Position numbers and translations under genes: made by a program
Part shown: positions 1 through 9,920 of the stretch, piece after piece
Layout of the letters: every line of letters starts with the position of its first letter
Numbering within the stretch: position 1 is the first letter of the stretch
The notes under the pieces: generated by a model
Seen by the model: the letters and a program-made list of their open reading frames with translations, nothing else
What the model was told of the DNA's origin: nothing
The model's database searches: none
From: Phycisphaerae bacterium
Lineage (GTDB): Bacteria; Planctomycetota; Phycisphaerae; UBA1845
Length of the DNA stretch: 64,000 nt
NCBI GenBank assembly: GCA_029260235.1
Contig: JAJDDP010000015.1
Coordinates: forward strand, 29,315 to 93,314
Reading direction: 5' to 3'

Positions 1-82
1 GGCGGATCACTCAGTATACTTGGAACTGCTCCGGCAAAGAGTACTCACACTACTCTGGACCAGATGAAAGCAAAGTGAGGAT

Positions 83-685
83 ATGCAAATGAAGCTCAAG
101 CACAGCTGGGTCATTGCCATACTGGCAGCGTCGTCGATATCGGCGGGGCCATATTCCAAGGCCGTGGCCAATCCCCCCGGCGTGGCCACCGATGATGTGG
201 CCCAAGCGATCAGTAGCAAAGTTGAGCAAACCAAAGCAGGCGAGCTAATCCTCATCGAAACCGTGACAATTGCTGCTCCTGTCGCCAGAGTGTGGAATGC
301 ATACACAACCTCAGCCGGTTTTGCCTCATGGGCTGCCCCTGTTGCTGAGGTCGATTGCCGGGTTGGTGGTTCGATTCGCACACAATACGATCCCAAGGCG
401 AAAATTGGTGATCCAAATACGAATACGCTTCGCATCATAAACTACGTTCCTCAAAAGATGTTGACGCTTCAGGCAGATGTCTCGGCCAACTGGCCTGAGG
501 TTCTCAAGTCACAAGCGTCCCAACTGTACAACGTGATCTTGTTTGAGGAGTTGGACGGCAACAAGACACGAATTATCTCGTATGGACTGGGTTACCAGGA
601 CAACGAGGAGATGCGCGGTATGATGGGCTTCTTCATCAAGGCCAATGAAGGGCTGTATGCCAAACTCATCAAGGCTGTTGAGTAG
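83..685 (+). CDS. SRPBCC/AHSA1 (START-like) domain protein with N-terminal signal-like sequence
   Basis: ORF; N-terminus MKLKHSWVIAILAASSISAGPYSKAVA looks like a signal peptide; ETVTIAAPVARVWNAYTTSAGFASWAAP...DCRVGGSIR typical of AHSA1-like SRPBCC proteins. Confidence 0.75.
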   Translation: MQMKLKHSWVIAILAASSISAGPYSKAVANPPGVATDDVAQAISSKVEQTKAGELILIETVTIAAPVARVWNAYTTSAGFASWAAPVAEVDCRVGGSIRTQYDPKAKIGDPNTNTLRIINYVPQKMLTLQADVSANWPEVLKSQASQLYNVILFEELDGNKTRIISYGLGYQDNEEMRGMMGFFIKANEGLYAKLIKAVE

Positions 686-794
686 GCATTTCCCATGCTG
701 CCGCCATTGAGGGACAGCGGAGATTGCTTCACTTGTTGGCTAGACGATTTGCCCATCGCAGCAGCGTCATCAACGGACAGAGGGAGTCAATCAG

Positions 795-1820
795 ATGCGA
801 ATTGAAGATCTGGTACAAAAGTTCGGCGGCCAATTCGAAGGTTCGCCCGGAATCGAAGTCGCCGGCGTCATAGGCATGGATCAGGCCCGCGCGGACTGGG
901 CCACCTTCGCCATGGACGACCGCCTGCTCACCGAGGCTGAGGCATCCAACGCCTGCTGTGTGATCGTCCCGCTCGATGCCCGCGCCTCGACCAAGCCGCT
1001 CATTCGCTGCAAGTCTCCCGACGGCTATGTGGCTGACTTGTTGACCTTCTTTCACCCGGAACCCCCAGCCTGTCCGGGGGTTCACCCGACCGCGGTAATC
1101 GATGAGACGGCCCAGATCGACGAATCAGCCACCATTGGAGCCCAGGTCGTCATTGGGAAGGACGTTCGTGTCGCAAAGCAGGTGCATCTGCACGCGGGTG
1201 TTCGCGTCGGCGACGCTTGTACGATCGGGGCTGAGACCGTGATCCACCCCAATGTGGTTCTCTACCGGCAAACCGAGATCGGAAGCCGCGTTTTGATTCA
1301 CGCCGGAGCATCTCTCGGGGCGGACGGCTTTGGCTTTTTCGTGGATGATGGGAAGCTGCGCAAGTGGCCTCATGTTGGCAACGTGGTCGTGCATGATGAC
1401 GTGGAAATCGGAGCCAACGCATGCATCGACAGAGGCAAGTACGGCAGCACAGTGATAGAACGCAGCGTCAAGATCGACAATTTGGTCCAGATAGGCCACA
1501 ACTGCCAAATAGGGCAAGGGTCGATCTTGGCTGGCATGGTGGGGTTGTCCGGCAGCGTGGTGTTGGAAGAGGGCGTGGTTTGTGGGGGAAACGCGGGCGC
1601 GATCGATCACATCAAGATTGGGCGGGGCGCCCAATTAGGCGCCAAAGCAGTGGCAATCCGCGATGTGCCTCCAGGTGCCGCGATGTTCGGCAATCCAGCC
1701 AAGCCGCGAAGAGAATCGCTCGGAGAATTGGTGATGTTGGAGGTACTAACCAAGAACCGAAAGACAATCAAGCGTCTGATTCGCCAGGCGAACGCCCAGG
1801 CGAACGCCAACAAGGAGTGA
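795..1820 (+). CDS. lpxD: UDP-3-O-acylglucosamine N-acyltransferase LpxD
   Basis: Hexapeptide repeats (IGAQVVIGKDVRVAKQVHLHAGVRVGDACTIG), ADGFGF motif, IDRGKYGSTVI, IGHNCQIGQ. Confidence 0.92.
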   Translation: MRIEDLVQKFGGQFEGSPGIEVAGVIGMDQARADWATFAMDDRLLTEAEASNACCVIVPLDARASTKPLIRCKSPDGYVADLLTFFHPEPPACPGVHPTAVIDETAQIDESATIGAQVVIGKDVRVAKQVHLHAGVRVGDACTIGAETVIHPNVVLYRQTEIGSRVLIHAGASLGADGFGFFVDDGKLRKWPHVGNVVVHDDVEIGANACIDRGKYGSTVIERSVKIDNLVQIGHNCQIGQGSILAGMVGLSGSVVLEEGVVCGGNAGAIDHIKIGRGAQLGAKAVAIRDVPPGAAMFGNPAKPRRESLGELVMLEVLTKNRKTIKRLIRQANAQANANKE

Positions 1821-1824
1821 TCAA

Positions 1825-2301
1825 ATGTCCCTGCGCGATTACGGCGCAATCATGGCACAGGTTTCCCCCCTCAAGGAACGAGAAGCCACCCTCCGGCAGG
1901 TCGTTGATGCCCTTTGGAATGGGCTTTATGACCTGGGCGTGTCATGGGTAGGCGTTTACCGCAAAGACCCTGACGCCGACCAACTGCTGCTCGGGCCTAG
2001 GCGGGACAAGCCAGCCTGTTCCCCCATCGGCATGCACGGCGCCTGCGGCCGGGCGTTTCTCAGTCGCGAGAATCTCTTGGTCCACGACGTCGCAGCGCTG
2101 GGCCAAGGCTACGTCGCCTGCGACCCCAGAGACCGATCCGAAGTGATCATCCCTCTATTCGACGAAGATGATTCCTGCTGGGGCGTTCTAGACGTAGACA
2201 GTTTCGATCTAGGGGCATTCGATCACAGTGACGTGACGGGCCTATGTGCGGTCCTCAATGCCGCGGGGCTTCCCACGCACCAGCGCGTAACGGAAGTCTG
2301 A
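1825..2301 (+). CDS. GAF-domain protein, probable free methionine-(R)-sulfoxide reductase
   Basis: GAF fold with three Cys in fRMsr-like context: ACSPIGMHGACGRAF...YVACDPRDRSEVIIPL...WGVLDVDS; 4 nt after lpxD stop. Confidence 0.75.
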   Translation: MSLRDYGAIMAQVSPLKEREATLRQVVDALWNGLYDLGVSWVGVYRKDPDADQLLLGPRRDKPACSPIGMHGACGRAFLSRENLLVHDVAALGQGYVACDPRDRSEVIIPLFDEDDSCWGVLDVDSFDLGAFDHSDVTGLCAVLNAAGLPTHQRVTEV

Positions 2302-2518
2302 TCGTTCTGGACTCACACCGACAAACTCGCCAGCTCCGCAATGCCAGCCCACCCCACTAGCTCCCATAACCCAATGTTTCACAACTGGTTACAGGACATT
2401 CCCGGCCACCGTTGGCAGGTGACGGCTGTGAAGATAGGTAACCCCTGCCCGGCCCTGAGCCGATAGATCAGTAAGCGCCAGAAGTTCACCCAGCCTTTAG
2501 AGGAATAGGGAGAATCTC

Positions 2519-3751
2519 ATGCCTCTGAATCCATCCACCCGCGCACGATCAAGGGGGACATCCGTATCATTGGCGGCTGAGACCGAGGAATCGTCTGCCA
2601 TACGCGATGCGGTGAGTCGCTATTTTCAGTCGAGCGACCATCTTCGACGTGGTGTTTGCTTGTTGAATGCCGGTCAATTCAGCTTGGCCTCCCGCGCGTT
2701 TGCAGAGGCGTCGGAGATCAATCCAGATAGCCGATCGCTTGCGGCAATGATGGCGGCTTGCCATGTAGGGCACGCTCGCTACGCAGCTGCGGCAGAAGAT
2801 TTCGCTGATGCCGCTGAGGCGGGGGCGAACGATGTAACCAACCGCGTGCGTCAGGCGTTGGCGCTTTGGAAGGATTCTCAGCCCAGCAAAGCCATCCTCG
2901 CGTTTCGCGATGCCCTGAGGGACCACCCGGACTCCGCCGAGCTGCATTTTCAACTGGGTATCTTGCTGGCGGGCCTAGGTCAAACGGATGAGGCTGAATT
3001 GAGATTCACGCAATCGATTTCAATCGATAGAGAGCACACCGAATCGTTGGTCTCTTTGGCGTTGTGTCACGCGGCCCGTGGGGAACCTGCCCAGGCCAAG
3101 AAATTCCTGCTGCGTGCCCAGCGGATCATGCCTCACGATGCCCGCATTGCTCATCTTCTGACACAAGCGGTCACCGCGCTGGCTGAGCAGGGATTAAACG
3201 TAAGTGTTCAGGCCCACATCCCGCCAGTTAGCCAAGTTGACTCAGGAGCGATCGAGTTGCTTAGCCATGTCGTGGAGCAAGAACCCGATTTCATCGATGC
3301 GTTTCTCTTGCTGCCGAGCAGCCACAAACTCGACGATCCTGATCGTGAGGTTTACTCGGTGCTTGCTAGAACGCTGCATTTGGCATTGAACCGCAATCCC
3401 GACAATCCTGAACTCCACTGCGCCGTCGGTCGCATCCATGAACAACTCGGCAATACCAACAAAGCCGTGTTGTCCACCGAAGAAGCCCTCTCGCTGGATC
3501 CGGCGCTGGTTCATGGGCTGATTCAACTGGCTCGCCTTTATGCCCGCACCGACCGAGAAGACGAAGCAGTCGCCCGATTAGAAGAAGCGATTCGACTTGG
3601 GGCCAATTACGCTGACGCCTATTACCTACTTGGCAGCCTCTATCAAGGCAAAGGCGACGACAGTCTGGCCCGACAAGCATACCGTAGCGCATTGGCGTTG
3701 AATGAAAAATATGAAGCCGCCCGGCAAGCGCTGGCGTCGTTGGCTGCATAG
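2519..3751 (+). CDS. Tetratricopeptide repeat protein
   Basis: Multiple TPR units (e.g. AELHFQLGILLAGLGQTDEAELRFTQSISID, ADAYYLLGSLYQGKGDDSLARQAYRSALAL). Confidence 0.85.
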   Translation: MPLNPSTRARSRGTSVSLAAETEESSAIRDAVSRYFQSSDHLRRGVCLLNAGQFSLASRAFAEASEINPDSRSLAAMMAACHVGHARYAAAAEDFADAAEAGANDVTNRVRQALALWKDSQPSKAILAFRDALRDHPDSAELHFQLGILLAGLGQTDEAELRFTQSISIDREHTESLVSLALCHAARGEPAQAKKFLLRAQRIMPHDARIAHLLTQAVTALAEQGLNVSVQAHIPPVSQVDSGAIELLSHVVEQEPDFIDAFLLLPSSHKLDDPDREVYSVLARTLHLALNRNPDNPELHCAVGRIHEQLGNTNKAVLSTEEALSLDPALVHGLIQLARLYARTDREDEAVARLEEAIRLGANYADAYYLLGSLYQGKGDDSLARQAYRSALALNEKYEAARQALASLAA

Positions 3752-3765
3752 CCGCTGAGGGATTT

Positions 3766-5466
3766 ATGTCCTACCTGTTGGAAATCTTGGGACGAGGCCT
3801 CTTAGCGGAACTGGCTTCTGCTTTCAGGGACGTGCTGCCTGACGACCCCCACCACTCGGATGCCGAGTTGCGAGATGCCGCCACCGCGAACCCTGGCGAC
3901 GCCGCCTTGGCCACTCGATATGGGGTCCGCTGCCTGAATCAGCGCGACTACACCGCGGCTAGGCGGATCTTTGAAGCCGCCCTGATTGCTCGACCGTACG
4001 ACTTACCAGCCCTGGTGGGCTTGGCCTGCGTAAATGATGAGATTGGGCGAATCGACGAATCTATCGAGCACCTGGAAACAGCCCACGCAGTGGCATCCCA
4101 AGATCCGACGGTCATGTTTGCCCAAGGGTTTTGCTACGAAAAACGGGGCGATGTTGATCGCGCCTTTAGTTGCTATGAGCAGTGCCAGAAAGTGGCCCCC
4201 AACCTCCGCAATGCCCACGAACGGTTGGCTGCTCTTCATCTCAAGATGGACGACATCGATTCAGCCATCGCAGAATACGAACAGATTTGCTGGCACGAAC
4301 CCGGAGAGGCTGTCCCCTTGTTGACCCTGGCCAACCTCTTTCTTCAGGCTGGACGATACCGCGAAGCCATTCAGCGATACCAAACAGTGTTGACCATCGA
4401 GCCGGACAATTGGGAGGCCCGCGACGACCTGGTGGCTGCCTACGAAGAAGCAGGTTTGGTCCACGAAGCCATACAAGAACTCCATCGGCTCATGTCGGAT
4501 CAGCCCGATTTTGCGGACAACCATCTCAGGCTAGGGGATCTGTACGGCAAACTTGGGAAGGAAGACCAAGCCCTGGTCGAATACAAGATGGCTGTGGATA
4601 TGAGTCCGGATTACCTCGAGGCTGTTGTGAAGGTCGGCACAACCCACCTTCGCCGTGGCGAGCACGAGGACGCCGCCCTGTGGTTTAACCGCTCCGTCGA
4701 GATCAATGACCGGCTTCTGACTGCCTACGTGGGTCTGGGCATCGCCCAGCATGAGCTAGGTCAACACGATGAAGCCCTGGCTAGTCTTGAGATGGCCTCA
4801 AACGTGGAACCCAACTCGACGCTTCTCTTTTCTGAGACCGCCCGCCTTCACTTGAAAATGGGCGTGCAGAAACAGTCTGACCGGTACCTCTCCCCACAGA
4901 AGATTGCCCAGCTAGACAGCCTGCCCGCGGCGGGTGCAGCGGAAGATTTGATCGATTGTCAGATTGATCGCTTGCGGGCGATGCTGCGAGAACGGCCCAA
5001 CTACGCGGATTTGCATTACCGGCTGGGACTTTTGCTCAAACACCGTGGTAATCTCGATGAAGCCGTCGAGTGCTTCGAGCAGGCGACAGCCATCAACCCG
5101 AACTACAGCAAGGCGCTGATCCAACTCGGGTTGTCCCTGCAAAGCTTGGGCCGATCAGATGAAGCGTCGGACATCCTGCACCAAGCCCTGGCAGCCGACC
5201 CCGGATCGGTGGAGTTGCACTACCAACTCGGCCTCATCTTCGCAGATCGCCACCAGTTCGCCCTGGCCGTCGAGCAGTTCGAAGAGGCAATGCGCGGCGA
5301 CTGCCACAGAATCGAGTTTCACGCCAACCTAGCCCTGGCCCTGCAGAACATGGGGCTGATCGACCGGGCAAATGCCACTTGGCAAACGCTCTGCGATTTG
5401 GCTGAGGAATCCACTGCCGGCCGAAACATCCTCGAACGAGCCAAAGGCGCCACCGAAAGCCAGTAA
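3766..5466 (+). CDS. Tetratricopeptide repeat protein
   Basis: Many consecutive TPR units; 14 nt after the preceding TPR gene. Confidence 0.87.
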   Translation: MSYLLEILGRGLLAELASAFRDVLPDDPHHSDAELRDAATANPGDAALATRYGVRCLNQRDYTAARRIFEAALIARPYDLPALVGLACVNDEIGRIDESIEHLETAHAVASQDPTVMFAQGFCYEKRGDVDRAFSCYEQCQKVAPNLRNAHERLAALHLKMDDIDSAIAEYEQICWHEPGEAVPLLTLANLFLQAGRYREAIQRYQTVLTIEPDNWEARDDLVAAYEEAGLVHEAIQELHRLMSDQPDFADNHLRLGDLYGKLGKEDQALVEYKMAVDMSPDYLEAVVKVGTTHLRRGEHEDAALWFNRSVEINDRLLTAYVGLGIAQHELGQHDEALASLEMASNVEPNSTLLFSETARLHLKMGVQKQSDRYLSPQKIAQLDSLPAAGAAEDLIDCQIDRLRAMLRERPNYADLHYRLGLLLKHRGNLDEAVECFEQATAINPNYSKALIQLGLSLQSLGRSDEASDILHQALAADPGSVELHYQLGLIFADRHQFALAVEQFEEAMRGDCHRIEFHANLALALQNMGLIDRANATWQTLCDLAEESTAGRNILERAKGATESQ

Positions 5467-5660
5467 CCCTCCCCCACGTCGGCATCCGCCTGCGTCAGAT
5501 GAGTTCCAGATTCGTGGTTGAGTTGTGCGCCGCTCGCCGGCGGAAGCAGCCAATTCCCCATTTGCCCGGAACTTTGGCCCATCAAGCAGCGTCCAAGGTA
5601 TCATCTATCAGGTAGCGTACAGCGGGTGGGCAGCTGATGGCAGATTCTTGCGGGAGGTGC

Positions 5661-7946
5661 ATGATGACTCGACGTTGGATGGCGATGCTGGTTGTGGGGA
5701 TCGTGCTGCTGTCGCTGACCTCTGGCGAGGCACGGGCGGACGGGTTCATTGTAATCGATAGGCCAATGCCGATTGTGCCGCCCATGCCCCGGCCTCCCCG
5801 CCCGCCGGTACGCGATGTACCCTTGGCTGTTCGCAATCACCAAGTTACCTGCGACATAACCGACGGCGTGGCGGTTACCCGTATCGATCAGGTGTTCTAC
5901 AACCCCAACGCCCATCAAGTCGAAGGCACCTACATCTTTCCGCTCGACGACGACATTGCCCTGAGCGGGTTCAGCATGTTCGTCAATGGTCGGGAACTCA
6001 AAGGCGAAGTATTGGACCGCGACAAAGCCCGCCAAGTCTACGAATCGATTGTCGCCCGCATGCGCGACCCAGCCCTGCTGGAGTATGTGGGCACGCGGAT
6101 GTACAAAGCCAGAATCTTCCCCATCCCAGCCTCAGGAAGTGTGCGGGTCAAACTGGAGTATGCCCAGGTGTTGGGCATCGACAACGGCTTGGTTCGTTAT
6201 CGTTATCCGCTCAACACCGAGAAATTCTCGTCACAACCGCTTGAACAAGTCAGTGTGTTGGTCAACGTGTCCTCCAAGAAACCGATCAAGAGCGTCTTTT
6301 GCCCAACGCACAACATGGCTGTGGTCCGACATTCCGATTCAAAAGCAACAGCCAGCTACGAAGACCGTAACGTGAAGCCCGACCAGGACTTGGTGTTCTA
6401 CTATTCACTGAGCGATGAAGAATTCGGTCTTTCGCTCCTGACATACAACGAGCCGGGGCAAGATGGCTTTTTCATCGCTCGAATCGCCCCCAAGGCCCAA
6501 GTCAGCGCATCAGAGGTCGTGCCCAAAGACATCTGCTTCATAGCTGACACTTCAGGAAGCATGGCCGGTGCCAAGATTGAGCAGACCCGCAAGGCTCTGC
6601 TATATTGTTTGAACAAACTGAATCCGCAGGATCGATTTCAATTCGTCCTCTTCTCCCACGAGACGCGGAACCTAGCCGAGGAGTTAGTGCCCGCCACGGC
6701 TGAGAACATCAAGCGAGCCGTGGCATTCATTGAACAGATCCAGGCTGAGGGCGGGACGAACATCAACGATGCCATCCTCGACGGCCTAAAATCCCGTCCA
6801 TCCGGAGAGGGACATAGGCCTTACCTCATGGTGTTCCTGACTGACGGTCAACCGACCATCGGAGAAACCAATGCACAGAAAATCCTGTCCAACGTAGCGG
6901 GTGCCAATGCCGGTTCGGTCAGGCTCTTCGTCTTTGGCGTCGGAGATGACGTCAACACCCAGCTGCTGGACAAATTGGCTGAGCAGAATCACGGGGCAAG
7001 GGATTACATCGGCGATAAGGAAAACCTGGAAATCAAAGTCTCCTCCTTCTACCGCAAGGTCGCTGACCCGGTGCTAGCCAATCTCGAATTGCACTTCCCC
7101 AAACTCGGCGTGCACGATGTCTTCCCGAAGCGGCTTCCCGACCTCTTCGCCGGCAGCGAAGTAGTGGTGGTGGGACGATACAGCCAGTCAGGAAACCGGG
7201 CCGTCGAACTATTGGGCCAGCGCCGCTCTACCAAAGAGCGATTCGTCTACGAAACCAACTTCGCAGAGCACAGCACCGAGCACGCCTTCTTGCCGCAATT
7301 GTGGGCCATGCGCAAGGTCGGGTTCCTGCTGGATGAAATCCGCTTGCACGGCGAGTCCAAAGAATTGGTAGAGGCGGTGGCTAAGCTGTCCATCGAGTAT
7401 GGCATTGTGACGCCGTATACCGCCTACCTGGTTCACGAGCAGCAACGACTCACCGGAGGACGCACCCGAGGCGGTCAAGCCCTCGATCAGCTCATGCAGC
7501 GGGCTGAGCGCCGGGGATCAGAGATGAAACGACCTGCACCCGCACGCCTCCTGCTAAAGCGCGGATCGTTCCGGGGCTCGCGCAGTGCGCCTTCAGGTTC
7601 GGTCCAGATCAGTGACTCAAAATCCGCCCTCAGCCTTCAGCAGGCGAATGCTCCCAACGTGGCTATTGGCGGAGCGTTGGCTGACTTGTTCGAGGAGGAG
7701 ATCGCCCCGGGAAGAATGGAGCAACCGATCCGCCGCGTTGCTGGTCGAACGCTCTACTACCAAAGTGGCCAATGGGTGGATTCTTCTATCGAAGAGGGAG
7801 CGCCTAGCCAGAAGATCATCGTGTACAGCCAAGCCTATTTTGAGCTGGCAAGGCGAGATCGCCGGGCCGCTCAAATCCTTGCCCAGGGACCTCGCGTGGT
7901 CTTTTTCTTGGACGGAACCATTTATGAGACCACCGTCAGCGAGTGA
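5661..7946 (+). CDS. VIT domain + von Willebrand factor A domain protein, predicted exported
   Basis: Signal sequence MMTRRWMAMLVVGIVLLSLTSGEARA; VIT-like N-terminal half (VDGVAVTRIDQVFYNPNAHQVEGTYIFPL); MIDAS DTSGSMAGAKIEQTRKAL; start set at MMTRRW, preceded by GGGAGG. Confidence 0.85.
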   Translation: MMTRRWMAMLVVGIVLLSLTSGEARADGFIVIDRPMPIVPPMPRPPRPPVRDVPLAVRNHQVTCDITDGVAVTRIDQVFYNPNAHQVEGTYIFPLDDDIALSGFSMFVNGRELKGEVLDRDKARQVYESIVARMRDPALLEYVGTRMYKARIFPIPASGSVRVKLEYAQVLGIDNGLVRYRYPLNTEKFSSQPLEQVSVLVNVSSKKPIKSVFCPTHNMAVVRHSDSKATASYEDRNVKPDQDLVFYYSLSDEEFGLSLLTYNEPGQDGFFIARIAPKAQVSASEVVPKDICFIADTSGSMAGAKIEQTRKALLYCLNKLNPQDRFQFVLFSHETRNLAEELVPATAENIKRAVAFIEQIQAEGGTNINDAILDGLKSRPSGEGHRPYLMVFLTDGQPTIGETNAQKILSNVAGANAGSVRLFVFGVGDDVNTQLLDKLAEQNHGARDYIGDKENLEIKVSSFYRKVADPVLANLELHFPKLGVHDVFPKRLPDLFAGSEVVVVGRYSQSGNRAVELLGQRRSTKERFVYETNFAEHSTEHAFLPQLWAMRKVGFLLDEIRLHGESKELVEAVAKLSIEYGIVTPYTAYLVHEQQRLTGGRTRGGQALDQLMQRAERRGSEMKRPAPARLLLKRGSFRGSRSAPSGSVQISDSKSALSLQQANAPNVAIGGALADLFEEEIAPGRMEQPIRRVAGRTLYYQSGQWVDSSIEEGAPSQKIIVYSQAYFELARRDRRAAQILAQGPRVVFFLDGTIYETTVSE

Positions 7947-8053
7947 GCCATTAGGCCGCGTCGATGACGGGCTGTCGTGTGCTGATAGTCGGAAATACCT
8001 ATAACTAAAGAAGGCTCCAATCGGTTCCGATGAATTGTGTACGGCTGTGGGTC

Positions 8054-8069
8054 TCCACCTTCGGGTGGA
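8054..8069. terminator. TCCACC-TTCG-GGTGGA hairpin with UUCG tetraloop between convergent genes
   Basis: Perfect 6-bp stem with TTCG loop in the 7947-8212 intergenic region. Confidence 0.4.
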
Positions 8070-8081
8070 CAGCCTAGCTTG

Positions 8082-8113
8082 GAGGATCCGGGTCACGGCG
8101 AGTCCGGATCCTC
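8082..8113 (+). terminator. Probable terminator: 10-bp perfect inverted repeat GAGGATCCGG / CCGGATCCTC followed by ACTTTT
   Basis: Inverted repeat downstream of the VIT/vWA gene, at a convergent gene junction. Confidence 0.6.
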
Positions 8114-8212
8114 ACTTTTGCGCACAACTCGGCCGCGTACTGGCTGATTCAAATAAGTTGTCCACATCAACATCATCGCAACATGTACCTCTACACGCCC
8201 ATCCGATTCCAA

Positions 8213-8959
8213 TCAATTCGGCAAAAGCTCGTCGTCCTCCTCTTCGCTGAAGAAACGTATGTGAGTATCGAAGGTCTTGTCCGTTACCATGATCCCATCG
8301 ACAACTTCATCACCTCCTTCGGCATCGACCTCGTTGTGGTGATAAATGTTGGGGTCGGATTGAAAAGGAACCGATTTCTTGCGGACGAACTCGGCATGTT
8401 GGTCCGTCCAAAGCAGGCACATACCCTCGCCCCGCCAGTTTGCGGAGAAGGTTCTCCCCTTTTTGTAGTCCGCTCGGTCCCCCAGATAGATCACCGCTTT
8501 TGGAGTCTTGTTCGGCTTGATATCGCTGTCGTAGGCGTATGAACAATGGAAAAGGATGTTCTTGACGTCGGCAGGCATCACAGGGACCGCCTCATCGATC
8601 CCGGTGCCGCTCAATTGCGCCAGCACAAATCGACCATCAGCGGTCTTCTTGGTGGAGGCGGTATCGGATGTGTTGGGGTTGATAAACATCTTGGAGGCGA
8701 GGTCAGCGTCCTTGCCGAGCATGCTCAAACTGAGAAAAGCTTTTCCTTCCAGGTCTTCGCCGAAGGCCGGGTAGCGATCTCGGTTGTCGTTTGCATAGGT
8801 GGCTGTGCTCGTTCCGATTCCACGGAGGTGAGCGAGAGTCACAGTGCGCTTGGCCAAGGTTCGTGATTTCTTAAGACTGGGTAGAAGGATGGCGATTAGC
8901 AATGCGATGATTGAAACCACCACCAAGAGTTCAATGAGTGTAAAGGCACGGCGATTCAT
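8213..8959 (-). CDS. Type II secretion/type IV-like pseudopilin (prepilin N-terminal methylation motif)
   Basis: MNRRAFTLIELLVVVSIIALLIAILLPSLKKSR; ATG at 8959 (the track start at 9001 is too long). Confidence 0.85.
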   Translation of the reverse strand: MNRRAFTLIELLVVVSIIALLIAILLPSLKKSRTLAKRTVTLAHLRGIGTSTATYANDNRDRYPAFGEDLEGKAFLSLSMLGKDADLASKMFINPNTSDTASTKKTADGRFVLAQLSGTGIDEAVPVMPADVKNILFHCSYAYDSDIKPNKTPKAVIYLGDRADYKKGRTFSANWRGEGMCLLWTDQHAEFVRKKSVPFQSDPNIYHHNEVDAEGGDEVVDGIMVTDKTFDTHIRFFSEEEDDELLPN

Positions 8960-9070
8960 GATCAGTCCTCCCGCAAGGGCGTGCGAGCGCGCACACCGCA
9001 ACGCCGCGGATATCCGCGACGTCGGCCACTCGGCGAGCGCGCCGGGTAGTGCTGTAGACTACCGGTTAGG

Positions 9071-9433
9071 TCAAAACGATTTCGATGGCGTGATGTGGCC
9101 GGGAGGAGCGCGCGGGATGATTTCGCGTACAAGCTGGCCGCTTGGACGAACCCAGCAAGGCGTCACTGGATGGTTTATTAAAGCACAGGCACTGAAAACG
9201 AGGGGCGGGAATTCGGAGGGTAGACCCTTTCCACCGTGGGACAGAATGATGCAGATCGAGCAGTCTTCGGATGAATGTCCCGGCGGTGACGACGGATCCC
9301 TGTCCTGATGATGATCATGATCTGTATGAGCGGCATGGGCGCTGAGAAGGTGCGATTCTTCTGCCAGGGACGCATGGCCGACGCACAAGGCTACGATCAG
9401 AGCTAGGTATCGGTTTCTCGCCATGACGCCCAC
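9071..9433 (-). CDS. Small His/Cys-containing exported protein (DUF2946-like architecture, tentative)
   Basis: N-terminal hydrophobic segment, HAAHTDHDHHQDRD, CSICIIL motif. Confidence 0.45.
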   Translation of the reverse strand: MGVMARNRYLALIVALCVGHASLAEESHLLSAHAAHTDHDHHQDRDPSSPPGHSSEDCSICIILSHGGKGLPSEFPPLVFSACALINHPVTPCWVRPSGQLVREIIPRAPPGHITPSKSF

Positions 9434-9594
9434 ATTCTACCTCGGCCACCCCCCGTTGGCCATAGGGAGGCGCAGTGGACGCCGCAGCCAAACTTCGACG
9501 ATTGGGACAAGAAAGCCGGGAGGAATCTCCCGGGGCATCCGCATCATCACCATTCGGTGGTGGGCGACGAATCTTGAACATGATTGGCGCTTGG

Positions 9595-9780
9595 TCAAGC
9601 GTGGGCGTCGATGCGCCCACCTTTGCCCGGCTCAATGGCAGCCGCAACGCCTGCGACTGCATCCTCGACGAGTTGGGCAGCCTGCTGCTGCTGCTCGTTG
9701 GCGATCTTGAGGGTGGCCGTTGCAACTCCAACCTGCGTCTGGCTTTGGCTAACGGCTGAGACTGAATCAATGCTGCTCAT
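9595..9780 (-). CDS. YjfB-like putative motility-family small protein
   Basis: MSSIDSVSAVSQSQTQVGVATATLKIANEQQQQAAQLVEDAV resembles the YjfB family; minus-strand AAGGAG upstream of the ATG. Confidence 0.6.
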   Translation of the reverse strand: MSSIDSVSAVSQSQTQVGVATATLKIANEQQQQAAQLVEDAVAGVAAAIEPGKGGRIDAHA

Positions 9781-9920
9781 GAGGCTTCTCCTTTATGCTA
9801 TGCCCGCACCAGGGGTTCATCGGCCTTTCGAGCACGATCCTGGAAGTGATCCTCCAGCAATGAATCTTGACCCATAATGTGGACGCGGATCGACTGTAAC
9901 TGTTGGTTATGACACCTTGA

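Noticed and set aside
1-82. Possible 3' end of an upstream ArsR-type regulator (frame 2: ADHSVYLELLRQRVLTLLWTR*)
   Set aside because: Too short to support; all three frames close within 100 nt, so the true frame cannot be decided.
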